Made by a program: the position numbers and the translations under genes | Assembly (NCBI GenBank): GCA_965153355.1 | Contig: OZ231128.1 | Coordinates: 25,358,001 to 25,422,000 of the forward strand | Length of the DNA: 64,000 bases | Reading direction: 5' to 3' | From: Flaccisagitta enflata | Taxonomy: Eukaryota > Chaetognatha > Sagittoidea > Aphragmophora | Shown here: positions 32,691-44,463 of the stretch, piece by piece | Layout of the letters: the number at the start of each line of letters is the position of its first letter | Position numbering within the stretch: the stretch's first letter is position 1 | The notes under the pieces: generated by a model | The model's input: the letters and a program-made list of their open reading frames with translations, nothing else | What the model was told of the DNA's origin: nothing | Database searches by the model: none

Positions 32691-35600
32691 AGCTGGGAGA
32701 ATGCAGAGTTAGTGATATTAACACATGGTGTTGTGAAATCAGCGACTTTACTAATTTCACCAATGGCTTTTAACATAGAAAACATAGGAAAAAAATGTTT
32801 TAGCCCATTTTTCTCAGAATACGTCATCTTCAAATTTCTTCATTTTTTTCTCAAATGTTGCCCAAAGGGTGAGGACCTTTTGGGGGAAAAAGTTGGAATA
32901 CTCCTCTTCTGATAATATGGAAAAACAGGGATGAAATATTTTTGTGTTAAAGTCGCTAATTTCACAACCGTTTGAAAACCCCTTCTTTCAATGTTGGTAA
33001 TGTTGCTGATTTTAACAACTCTCCAAGGTGCTAAAGTCGTTAATTTTAACAACTTTTCCTACTTTTGACCCTCTAATCTCATATTATTGACTCTTATATC
33101 ACAATCCCGGCTATAATTGTCCAATATATGGTCACAAATGGCCATCACACAAGCTGCATATGTCATCATGCAGTAGGATTGCTATTTCATATCCTACCTT
33201 TGACATCACATTACCACAGTAAAGGCCTCTCATTGACAAAATACGATGGTGAAAGATGATTTTTAATGATGATGTTCAATTTTAGGCTCAAATGCAAAAA
33301 TAAATGATTTTCTGTCTTTACCATACCTGGTATGGTGGATTATGTTAAGTTTTTACTCAGAGATGCCATATATCTTGAAATTTTCACTGATTGTCTCTTA
33401 AAAGATTATAGATTGACATTTTTCAATCAAAATTTCATAGAAATTGGTCAAGTAGTATAGATTTTGTATGTATTTAAAGAAAAAACTTGCTTTTTGCCAC
33501 TTTTTTTTTAATGTGAAAATAGTGGAACAGTGTTTTTTCCTATTCTCTCATTGCTCCCCTTCGGGGCCACTGCCCTGCTTCCTCTCATTCCGATTTACAA
33601 CCATGCAAAGCAGGGCATCGGATATCGCTGACCACATATTGCTCTTGGGCGACCTGTTAATTATTGATTAGCAAAACTTGTTCTCCAATGACAAAAGTTT
33701 ATTTTAGAATATTTTGACACCATTTTTTGCTTGTTTACTAATTTTTATAGTCTCATATAGCAGCATCAATGATTTGCAATTTTGCATGTGACATGATTCC
33801 TAACTTTACAGTTTTAGGTCTTTTCCATGTTATATTTCAGGTATTTATTGATGGAATATAAAAAATTCATGATAGAATTAAAGAGCTTCAAAAAATGAAG
33901 CATTTGCCACCGAGCACACTTATGTCGGTCAAACGGTTTGAAAGTTACAGAAGTTTGAAGTTGATGTCTCAAAAATCAGTTGGGAAAAAGCTAACTATGG
34001 CAAAAAAAAAAAGCGAACTATTTGTTTCTCAGTATTTCACATCCAAGCAATGCAAAAAACATAGCAATATCCATGACCATTCTGAAGATCTGCGAAAGAT
34101 CTTTCAAATGAGACCTTGCTGGATGTCCTAGCTCTATCCGTTTAGAAATGGCATTAGGATGAAGACACGTGGTAAAGAATTTGGAAATTCACTATGTAAT
34201 TTTCATGGGTTATCTTTATTCTATCGTAAAAATTAAACACATTGAGTTAAAAAGTTGTTCTTGGCGCCATTTTAAAGAAAATTTGAAGCTGTTTAATTTG
34301 CTCATGGATAACGAGTAGCTAAGACAATCCTGAGCTGCATCATTAACAAAAATAGAAAGACAAAAATTGCTAATTGGAAAAAAATTAAATAAACACTTTT
34401 TCCAATCAGTGCTTTTTTTCTTCAAACCTTTGCCATTTCTAAACGAATAAAGCTACAGTGACTAGCAACGTCTCATTTGGAAGATTTTTTGCGGAATTTT
34501 CAAACGGTCATGGATTTTCTATGATTCTGGCCCATAGTTAAGCAGAAACTGGCAAAACAAAGTGTTTGCTTTCAGTAGATTTTATGGCATATAGGTGATG
34601 AAACCTCAAAAATACCCTTGCAACTTGTTTTTTTTGATACTGCTCCATTTTTCACTTTCTAGTCAAACTGTGAAGGTTCATTCAAGTATTGTAGTCTAAA
34701 TCATAGATAATAAAGAAAAAATAGTTAAACGGTTTTGTCTATAGCTATGAAATAGGATTTGATACTACCTAAAACATATTTTTGCGCCGCACTTTATCTG
34801 TTACTTATGGAATGACGGACAGATGTATGGACGGACAGATGCATGTAAAGATGGATGGACAGATTCCCCTTGTGTTCTACAGGACTTCATCCTCTTTGGC
34901 CGCTGCCCAAAAAACATCCGTCATCAGCCTTTTTTGTCAATGAGAGGCCATTACTATTAAATCATCTGCATGAAATGACAGACTCTGTTAAGCTTTTACT
35001 CAAAGATGCCATGTATCTTGGATTTCATAAAAAGATTTAATCAAAATTGGTTAGTTTAGATTTTACAAGTCTTTTAGATAAAAACTAAAAACTATCAATG
35101 ACAATGATTTTGAATGAAAATCGTGAAAAAAAAGACTGTGTAGACTTGATGGGCTATCAGTTTGAGCTGTAAACATTTTATTGGTCTTGAATGAAAAAAT
35201 ATTAGATGCAGTTTCATACACAGAAAAAATATTAGATGCAGTTTCATACACATCTTTTATTCAAAACTAATCATGTGTCTCCGGCTCAAAATATTGCAAA
35301 ATGAGAAAATGGGAAAAAATACTTCCACCATTTTCACATCAAAAAATAGGAGTTGCAGAAAGAAAGTTTTTTGTTTAAATAACAATTTTTTGTATAATAA
35401 CTGTAGGCAGTTTTTACCAAGGAATGGCTATCAGAATAGTGTTTTAAATAGATGACCAGTATCGCTGGATGACATATTTGGTACTACTATCTTCGCCAAA
35501 AGAAACGCGACACCTTCTATCTACAATATCTTGGCTTCTAGAAAAGCTAGATACTTTTTTAAAAAAAGAAATTAATCTTCTTCAAAAAATCTACAAAATG

Positions 35601-37150
35601 AGTCCAATCTGGTAACTGTATCTTAAAGCGTTTAGAAATGGCAAGCAGAAGAAGGAAAATAGTCATATTCAGAATTGATAAAAGTTTGTGAAAAAAAAGA
35701 AAGATTAACTTTGATATAATTGATGTAACTTTAAATTTCATTATCTTAGCTTCTGGAGAAGCTAGATACTTTTTCCAAAAAAGCAAATTATTCTACATCG
35801 AAAAATCTCGAAGGTGGGCTCAATCTGGATTCTGTAGCTCAAGCCGTTTAGAAATGGCAAGCAAAAGAGTAAACCTTAATAAAGAATTATTAGCTTGCAA
35901 AAACTGTGGATAAATGAGAAGAGGTTATCACCCCTGTTGATGAAGAAATGCAATATAAATTGCATTTTAGATCCACAGTCTTTTGTATTTTTTTATAAAA
36001 ATAACTTACTTGACCTCCAAACTCTCTCAGTTACTGAATTTTGTCAGAGTATGGTCAATAAATCAAATCTTTGCCAGGGTGTCGCGTTTCTTTTGGCGAA
36101 GATAGTAGAGAACTTCATAAAAAGATTTTGATAGTATCATGAATAAAATCTTAGTAAATCAAAATAAACAATATTTCTATAATGATTTTAAACAGCCCCT
36201 GGGACAAAATGCTTGCTTTCCTGATCCAAAATGCCCCTGTATCCTTTACTGGAAATTGTTTGATAAAAACTTAGTTCATGAATATAGAACATAAAAGAAG
36301 AAAAACCTTGTATTTTTAGATTAGCGCTACAGTTTTTTTACAAACACCCAATACATACAAAATCTAAACTACTTGACCAACTTGTATGAAATTTTGATAG
36401 AAAAGATGTCAATCTATACTCTTTTAAGAGACAATTAGTGAAAAATTCAAGATATATGGCATCTCTGAGTAAAAACTTAACATAATCCACCATTTCAGGC
36501 TGATGACCTGGTATGGTAAAGACAGAAAATCACTTTTTTTGCATTTGAGCCTAAAATTGAACATCATCATTAAAAATCATCTTTCACCATTATATTTTGT
36601 CAATGAGAGGCCTTTACTGTTGTAATGGGATGTCAAAGGTAGGATATGAAATGGCAATCCTACTGCATAATGACATATGCAGCTTGTGTGATGGCCATTT
36701 GTGACCATATATTGGACAATTATAGCCGGGATCGTGATATAAGAGTCAATAATATGACATTAGAGGGTCAAAAGTAGGAAAAGTTGTTAAAATTAGCGAC
36801 TTTAGCACCTTGGAGAGTTGTTAAAATCAGCAACATTAACAACATTGAAAGAAGGGGTTTACAAATGGTTGTGAAATTAGCGACTTTAACACAAAAATAT
36901 TTCATCCCTGTTTTTCCATGTTATGAGAAGAGGAGTATCCCAACTTTTTTTCCCCAAAAGGTCCTCACCCTTTGGGAAACATTTGAGGAAAAAATGAAGA
37001 AATTTAAAGATGACGTATTCTGAGAAAAATGGGCTAAAACATTTTTTTCCTATGTTTTCTATGTTAAAGGCCATTGGTGAAATTAGCAAAGTCGCTGATT
37101 TTACAACACCATGTGTTAATATCACTAACTCTGCATTCTCCCAGCTGCCT
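32691..37150. mobile_element. Large foldback element, arms about 790 bp
   Basis: The left arm (about 32691-33475, beginning ACAGCTGGGAGAATGCAG) recurs inverted at about 36345-37150 (ending CTGCATTCTCCCAGCTG). The central 2.9 kb includes a smaller inverted pair: TTCGCCAAAAGAAACGCGAC near 35490 and GTCGCGTTTCTTTTGGCGAA near 36082. It also has a family-2 fragment near 33552-33660. No transposase-like frame is found. Confidence 0.8.
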
Positions 37151-38421
37151 GAGTCGAAGAAAACCATATGTGTGTATTCATTATCATTCTCTTGTAATTT
37201 TCCGTATGTTATTCTCGGTTACTCGAATTTGGCTTAAGGCCACGATGGAGGTCCACTTCTTTCACCCCCCAAAAAAATCAGTGATGAGGTGAAGAGTTGC
37301 TATGTTCAAAACAGTCTTTGTTTTTCTTGTGAGATGATGGGAAGTATGTTTAAAAAATCCATCTTTTTTTTGGCCCTCATAGCTATTGAATAAGATTTTT
37401 TAAATGACGCAAAATTATTTAAAATGATGATTTTTCTGAATCTTAATACTTACCCAACTGCATAAGTGTCTGCTTATAACTGTATTGTAGCCTTTGTCTT
37501 ATCAAATTATTGCCCCTTATATCCTTCATACAGCTCTTGACTTTTGCTTCGTCATTTGATCAACTTTGCTCATCTTTTAGCTTTTAGAGGGTTTTTTCTC
37601 TCTTTTGTCTATCTGTTTCTTTTTCTTTGTCTCTTGCTCTCTCTTTCTGTTTTTCTGTCTCTAATTATTCTCTGATTATTCTTCTCATAAGCTCCTGTTG
37701 ACTCTTGTCTCTCCTGCTTCATCCCTGGCTGATTTAGTCTCTTTAGCTAGCTATTTCAGTCACTTTTCTATAAAAAACATTTAATTACAAAAGAATATCA
37801 GCATGAGATTCAGATAAACGTAATAACTCAAGTCGCAAGCGGCTGGGCATGGGCAGTGATAGTAAAGACTAACCAAGCAAAATATCTATTAATCTTATAT
37901 AGCGAGTTAAAGAGTTGCATATATGCAACTAGAAAGGTTGTAGCAATAAAAATGCAATACAATGAACAAGTTTTTTTTTAAATCTTTGTCATCAATCAAA
38001 TCAACAAGATATCAATGATTTGATATTTTCAAAGTTGGACATATTTATGTACTAGAATCTTAATTCTTATTATCATCATTTAATCATAAGCGTAAAAGCA
38101 GGTATCCCTTGTGGCCTTAAACTTTTAGCTCGGACATTCTATGGCAGATGCTCCATGGTTATATATCCACTGACTTTCGTGGACCCTCTGGCTACACGTA
38201 ACACTTGGCCTACTATCCTTATGATTCATAGCGATTGAACGGGTTTTGATGATAGTTTCAGTCAGTTATGAACTGTTGATCAGTAATTCAAAACTAAAAG
38301 ATTTCAATGCTTATCACAGCAACATTCATTGTATTATTTCTTTGTGCGTGGATAACAAAGCAGACGCTATGAAGCCAAATCCAAATCTGAGAAAGAAAGA
38401 ACGCAGAGTTACAAATTACAA

Positions 38422-38850
38422 TACACGCTTTTCTTTTTGTAAGAACACTGTTTATAAGAACATCAGCCTCAGATTTGGCAAAAAAATAAGAACATCTTAA
38501 GAACATGCCGAGCCTCAGATTTGAAGATAAGAATTTAAGTTTTCAAAAAAGTACTAAAATTAGATGAAAAACCCTGAATGATGGATATTTTCATTAATAC
38601 TTTCTAAAATGATAATTCATTATTTATTAAATATTAATCATACATTTCTTTTTATTTAATGATAATATCTTTTTTTCTACAATTGCTTAAAAAACAAACT
38701 TTTATAATAGTATAAATATATAACTAAAGAGATTATCTAATTCAAAAATAAGAACATGTTAAGAACGCTTGAGCCTCAAAAAGGGGTTGAAAATAAGAAC
38801 GCTGAGGCTGACTTTAAAAATTCATGTTCTTATAAAATGAAAAGCGTGTA
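38422..38850. mobile_element. 429-bp TIR element (TACACGCTTTTC family)
   Basis: The ends TACACGCTTTTCTTTTTGTA and ATAAAATGAAAAGCGTGTA are inverted. Internal TTCTTATAA and CTGAGGCTGA motifs are shared with the SERP1-intron copy (424 bp). Confidence 0.75.
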
Positions 38851-38879
38851 TCATCGTAGACAGATGGGCAGGGGCGAAC

Positions 38880-38947
38880 AACCCCCACGCACATACACAC
38901 GCACGCACATGCACGCGCACACACATGCACGTGCACGCACAAATGCG

Positions 38948-39014
<67 letters not shown>

Positions 39015-39102
39015 CACACGCACAACCACACGCACAACCACACGCACAACCACACGCACACACACATGCACACAAACAAACACACACACACGCACGGACT
39101 TA
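38880..39102. repeat. (CA)n / CACGCA microsatellite
   Basis: Long CA tract with GCAC and CACAACCA variants. Confidence 0.95.
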
Positions 39103-39441
39103 AGAGAAGGATGGGGTGAGCAGGGACGTCCAAACCCCCTCCGCAACCCCCCCCCCCACAAGTAACCGATGGATGGACAGACAGATGGGCCGATAGACAA
39201 TGACTCATTGCGTGTCTGCAACTAATAAACGAACTAAAATCACATCATCAGCCAGTTTCGCCGAGAAATGTATTGACCTGATAAATTCAATGAGACACAG
39301 ATATCTCCTGTTACACTATCTCATCCAACGGGTCCATGATCATGAAGCGACCTGTAAAATGAGGAGGAAACTCAACCACTGTAGTCTATGATGAGTATTT
39401 GTGCGTGTCTATTTGCTTGTTTATTTGCGTAGAATTCTGTG

Positions 39442-39443
<2 letters not shown>

Positions 39444-39518
<75 letters not shown>

Positions 39519-39608
39519 GAAACAACAACAGCAACAAAAATTACAAAAATAACAACAATTACAACTACAACCACAAAAACAATAACAACGACAACCCTTA
39601 CAACGGCT

Positions 39609-39669
<61 letters not shown>

Positions 39670-39860
39670 CGACAACGACAACGACAACAACATCGACAAC
39701 ATCGACAACAACATCGACAACAACATCGATAACAACAACGACAACAACAACAACAACAACAACAACAACAGCAACAACAACAGCAACAACAACAACAACA
39801 AAAACAACAATTACAACAATTACAACAATTACAACAATTACAACAACCTCAACAACAATT

Positions 39861-39944
<84 letters not shown>

Positions 39945-39945
39945 C
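39444..39945. repeat. (AAC)n microsatellite, about 500 bp
   Basis: Mainly CAA/AAC triplets with ATTACAACA and GACAACAT higher-order variants. Long Thr or Val frames across it are artefacts. Confidence 0.95.
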
Positions 39946-40238
39946 CCACAACCTGAATGACCTGAACGACAACAACAACACCTGTAGGCGGCAGCGGAGG
40001 CCAAGTCTCGTCGATGTGAATGAAACAATATTTCATATTTGTTTGATGCCAGTGAAGAGGAAAATCAACCTTCATAATCTTTGATTGTGCGAGCGTGTCT
40101 GTTTGTTGAGTGTAGAATGTAAAAGACTTTTTTTCTTTTTCACATTTGTCGGCCCTATTGCTTCAAGGTTTTGATGCACACATAGTTCTCATTAATTCGT
40201 TTTGATACAGGATACGCAAATCGCGCGAATCTATAAGT

Positions 40239-40585
40239 TACCGTATTTTCTCTAATTAGCGCCCCGGGCGCTTTTGAAATTGAAAAATATATGTTGTCAT
40301 TTTAGCCTCCAATTAGCGCCCTCTTTTGAACTGTAAGCACTTCTTATCATATGTTATTTACAATAAATACTACTAAGAATATTAGAATTATAGGATTGAA
40401 TGTATCAAAAAAACTATTTTTTACTTGTTTTTTATTCAAGCTTTGAAAAATACACTGAAATAACAAAATTCTTCCACTTTTGAAGAATATTTGCTTCTTC
40501 ATCTTCCCTCAAATCATTATTTAGGGAGCACAAACAAGGGGGGGGCGTTAATTGGAGGGGGGCGATAATTGGAGAAAATACGGTA
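40239..40585. mobile_element. 347-bp MITE with TACCGTATTTTCTC ends
   Basis: The left end TACCGTATTTTCTCTAATTA and the right end TAATTGGAGAAAATACGGTA are inverted, with TA at both outer edges. CGCCCCGGGCGC lies just inside the left end and GGGGGGGCG near the right. A longer relative is at 51964-52912 and a half copy ends at 46371. Confidence 0.8.
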
Positions 40586-40972
40586 CTTTGTATGTTGGTT
40601 GGTCCGTCCCTTTGACAAGGTGCAAGTTGCTTTATCACATTCTTGTTTATGTGTAAGTGTGTATTGCTACATATCAGTTAGACAAAATGACAGTATTTAG
40701 TCCTTACTTGTCTCCCAATGGTATTTTGTTTTCTATTTCTGCATGTAGAACGAAGCTTCCACTTCACCCACTTTACATGGTGGAAATGTGAGCGGGTCCG
40801 GTATACCTAAATAAGAACATATGGCCCATATCTTTAATATGTAAGCAAAACGATTGATGTTATTTTCAATGCTGTCTGTCCATCCAACCATCTACTTGTC
40901 TATCAGTCTATCGGTCTGCCTCTGTGTCATAGGTTTATCTGTGTCTATCTGACAGCCTGTGTCTGTCTAATG

Positions 40973-41530
40973 CTCTCGCTCTCAGTCTCTCGCTCTCGGT
41001 CTCTCGGTCTCGCTCTCAGTCTCTCGCTCTCGGTCTCTCGCTCTCGGTCTCTCGGTCTTGGTCTCTCGGTCTCTCGCTCTCGGTCTCTCGCTCTCGGTCT
41101 CTCGCTCTCGGTCTCTCGCTCTCGGTCTTTCGCTCTTGGTCTCTCGCTCTCTGTCTCTCGCTCTCGGACTCTTGCTCTCGGTCTCTCGGTCTCCGTCTCT
41201 CGCTCTCGGTCTCTCGCTCTTGGTCTCTCGCTCTTGGTCTCTCGCTCTCGGTATCTCGCTCTCGGTATCTCGCTCTCGGTATCTTGCTCCCGGTCTCTCG
41301 CTCTCGGTCTCGCTCTCAGTCTCTCGCTCCCGGTATCTCGCTCTCGGTCTCTTGCTCCCGGTCTCTCGGTCTCGGTCTCTCGCTGTCGGTCTCTCGCTCT
41401 CGCTCTCGAGCTCTCGCTCTCGGGCTCTTGCTCCCGGGCTCTCACTCTCGGGCTCTCGGTCTCGGTCTCGGTCTTGGTCTCGGTCTTGGTCTTGGTCTCA
41501 GTCTCGCTCTCGGTCTCGCTCTCGCTCTCT
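40973..41530. repeat. (CTCGGT)n-type minisatellite
   Basis: About 560 bp of CTCGGTCTCT and CTCGCTCT units with point variants. Confidence 0.95.
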
Positions 41531-42205
41531 GTCATGCTCTTACTGTGTGGCTTTCTGGTGCGGAATACGTTTCTGCTACGAACGACCTCCTCTTGACAAA
41601 GCGAACACAATGTAAGAACAGAAACATCAGAAGAAAAAAAAACGCAAAAAAAAAAAAAAAAAAAAAAAAAGACAAAAAACGCCAATTGAAAAAGTTTTCA
41701 ACGTGAGGAAACAGACTCAAGTACGAAGGTGATTTTCATACCGTCTGCATATTCTAGGTTGAGAAATGTTAGTGGATATGACCGATCAGGCGCCGATTCA
41801 CGGTTGCAGCTGTAGACAGGTTACACTTGTGTTCTTATTGAACCATCAAAAATGAAAACCGTCTTAATGAGCGTTTTGGATGAAGAGGATTAAAAGTCAA
41901 ATTTACTAAAAAAATTGTACAGGGCAAGGTTGATTAAATATTTTTACCTTAATTGTATGTCTGAGGGTGTTGTAAATCAAGAGCTATCTGGCCCTTGCCC
42001 GGGGCAGAAGTCTATGATCGAATTATTAACTAAGCTTTCCTCAAAGAGCAGAAACGAGCGGATTTGACCATGGATTTCACTATGTCTGGGTAGGGCCAGG
42101 GCAGGGTCATCACTCCGACCTCCATCGTGGCCTTAAAAACAATTTTCTTTCTTTCAGTAACATTTGTCGCAGACCAAAAGGAACAAATTACAAAATCGAG
42201 CTTAC

Positions 42206-42315
42206 TTTGGTCTTATGGTGATCGACTCCAGGTGGATACGCCTCTTTAGCAGCCTCTAGAATAAGCTGAACTTCACTTTCTCTGCAGTAATTCAGGTAAA
42301 GCGAATCACGAAACC
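42206..42315 (-). CDS. Unrecognised MGN-protein gene, exon 2
   Basis: A 110-nt exon after CTTTTTATATCAG, phase 1 in and phase 0 out (AAA/GTAAGC). It encodes GFRDSLYLNYCRESEVQLIL and then EAAKEAYPPGVDHHKTK. It joins exon 3 across a 10.7-kb intron; exon order and phases are consistent, but the length of the gap makes an overlooked exon possible. Confidence 0.8.
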
Positions 42316-42414
42316 CTGATATAAAAAGAAATGCGTGCAAAAAGTAATGATCTCGATGGAAATATTGTGAGGTTTTTACTTGTGACTTCTTTTATGTTTT
42401 AACAGTTTACTCAC

Positions 42415-42502
42415 CAAAATTTGAACCAGAAAAAGTGATGGTGAAATATTCAAGTTGATCCGATGGAGGAGGAGGCAGAGGAGTAGAACTGTCGTTCCCC
42501 AT
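42415..42502 (-). CDS. Unrecognised MGN-protein gene, exon 1 (start)
   Basis: ATG at 42502 starts MGNDSSTPLPPPPSDQLEYF and then TITFSGSNF, ending TTTG/GTGAGT in phase 1. MGNxxS is a classical N-myristoylation signal, so the protein may be membrane-attached; this is inferred. Five exons give 239 codons so far. About 40 nt upstream, TTCTATTTTCTTTTTGCAG on the minus strand is a strong 3' splice site, so a 5' UTR intron or trans-splicing is likely. I do not recognise the family. Confidence 0.8.
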
Positions 42503-42614
42503 ATTTGGAATGATTGAGCGAAATACACTTTTTTCAGAAATTTACTGCAAAAAGAAAATAGAAATAAAAATATATTGGATCATTCCTAATATTCCCAGAT
42601 CAAACTCGCTAATA
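42503..42614. promoter_or_regulatory. Upstream region of the MGN-protein gene
   Basis: Contains the 3' splice-site-like TTTTCTTTTTGCAG on the minus strand (about 42545-42558). No core promoter motif is recognised. Confidence 0.4.
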
Positions 42615-43367
42615 GCATCGGTGTAGGGGAGCAAGAAGCTCAGGGACATCCAAGCCACTTACAAGCCCGACAGCAACTTCAAGCCCGACCATTGAACCTA
42701 TGTTTTGTTCTTTTTTCTGAGCTTTGATTCCATTTACTAAGGCTTTTTATGCTCAAGCTTGCTATTAGAAAACGGGGACAAATTTTCCTCTTCCATTATA
42801 TCATTTTTTCTCTTCTTTTTAAATGTACTCGCATCTCTATAAGAGGGTCTGTCTGTCTGTCCGTCCATCTGTCCGTCGGTTCATCCGTCACACCTTATTG
42901 TAAATCTCATGTATACATCTCAAATCACCCACCAACCACCCCCCATCATTTTTAGATGCGTCATCGCATCTCTTCAGCTACGTAATAACTTCTCCCCATA
43001 TTTAAAAATATTTATAAGAAATTGTTTGCAAATACTCATATAAATCTGGTCTCTTACCAATAATAAGTAGAAAACAAGAATTACACTTTTTATTGATTGG
43101 TATATTCTTAGAATGATGTATTTCTTGACCATGAGAAGCAATGTCGAAAACAAGAACTGCAGTATGCAAGTACCTTGAAATTCTTTCTACATAAAGTTGA
43201 ATAGAGGACGCATTGTTGCCCAATCAGGCTTGTTCTTCTTTTTTTTTCCTTTCTTTCTTTTCCTTCTTATCAATTTGTTAACTGGATTCTCAGCCCGACA
43301 GACTTTCCAGCCCGACAGACAGGGCCGTCCATGGACGGCCTTGGTGTCCCTTGTCCTACACTGATGC
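42615..43367. mobile_element. GCATCGGTGTAGG element, copy A, with a nested insertion
   Basis: The ends GCATCGGTGTAGGGG and GTCCTACACTGATGC are inverted. Inside are AAGCCCGACAGCAACTTC and CAGCCCGACAGAC motifs. Compared with copy B (44147-44463), bases about 42826-43248 are extra: a hairpin-family repeat with stem AGATGCG/CGCATCT (42954-42971) plus unidentified DNA. Confidence 0.7.
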
Positions 43368-44146
43368 TAATACGTAACTAGTCAATATGCGCTTTTCCTT
43401 TAAAAATGGAATGGGATTGATATTTTCTCCACAATTAATCAGACGACGAACGTAGCCTTAGATGTGTAAAAGACTTTTTTAGGGTACCATCATTTTTTAC
43501 CGAGCATATTCAAGATTCTCTGTTGCATTATTCTTCATTTTATGGATCAAAAAATAAACTACCGGAAAATTCTTTGGCCAGTTTCTAGTCTTTGATTACA
43601 GACGGTTCTTGAAGGTTGTGAAACATAGTGCTATGAAAAAAGTAGAGAAGTGTTGATCGACCATTTTGTGCATCAATTTTGTTGAACAACAAAATGCTCT
43701 GTTTATGCAAGTTATGATGACTGCTGATGAATATCTTTTTCATTCCTAGTTGACATATTCATCCTTTCTTTTATCCAACTTCTATGGCCGGAAGAATTGA
43801 TCTGACAATGGATTCTACTTAATTAGACATGAATCTATGGGAATCAAGAAAAGAATCAATTCTTCCGCTAATTTAGGTACCCTGCGTACCCCCCCTGACA
43901 ATTAATTGTGTAAATATAAGTAATACAATTGTATAGATATCAGAAATGTCGGGACAGCAACACTGCCCAAAGCCCAGCCCGCGCTGCGAGGTCAACCAAC
44001 CCAGACACAGGCTTGTTTTTATGCACATGGGACACAAGTAGATAACTTTAAAATGACAAAATTACATAATTGTATAATTACGACATAAAATGACTACAAC
44101 GGCTATAATTCAACAATGTTACACGTGGATGGAGAGGCAGACGGAA
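43368..44146. other. AT-rich DNA with one palindromic mini-element
   Basis: Apart from the roughly 80-bp palindrome at 43788-43868 nothing is recognised. Confidence 0.5.
43788..43868. mobile_element. 81-bp palindromic mini-element, intact copy
   Basis: The ends CCGGAAGAATTGAT and ATCAATTCTTCCG are inverted, with centre ATTAGACATGAATCTATGGG. A second copy is split by the LINE at 59.5-61.7 kb. Confidence 0.7.
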
Positions 44147-44463
44147 GTAGGGGAACAAGCTTAGGGACATTCAAGCCATTTTCAAACCCAACGGCAACTT
44201 CAAGCCCGACACAATCAAACTATGTTTTGCACCTTTTTCTATGCTTTCATTCCATTTACTGGGCCTTTTTATGCTCAAGCTTGCTCTTAGAAAACAAAGA
44301 CAACTTTTCCTCTTCCATTCTCTTATTTTTTTTCTCTTTTTTTTTTTCTTCTTCCTTTCCTTCTTATGAATTTTTCATTGGATTCTCAGCCCGACAGACA
44401 TTCTAGCCCGACAGACAGAGCCGTCCATGAACAGCCTGGATGTCCCTTGTCCTACACCGATGG
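44147..44463. mobile_element. GCATCGGTGTAGG element, copy B (uninterrupted)
   Basis: About 317 bp. The segments AGGGACATTCAAGCCATT, TTTTTATGCTCAAGCTTGCT, CAGCCCGACAGACATTC and TGTCCCTTGTCCTACACCGA occur in the same order as in copy A. Confidence 0.7.

Larger units (their letters stand above)
37234..42136. mobile_element. 4.9-kb segment with 20-bp TTAA-type terminal inverted repeats
   Basis: TTAAGGCCACGATGGAGGTC at 37234-37253 and GACCTCCATCGTGGCCTTAA at 42117-42136 are exact inverse copies bounded by TTAA. The interior is a mixture of smaller elements and microsatellites without a transposase. It may be one non-autonomous element with later insertions, or two separate element ends facing each other. 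Confidence 0.5.

Noticed and set aside
39386-40075. 229-residue Val-rich frame ending HIDETWPPLPPTG, considered as an extra exon of the MGN gene
   Set aside because: The open frame is produced by (AAC)n. The only complex part is about 25 residues with no good acceptor, and exons 2 and 3 already join in phase.
40945-41685. 246-residue RARDRERETE-type protein
   Set aside because: Translation of the (CTCGGT)n minisatellite in all frames, without gene signals.
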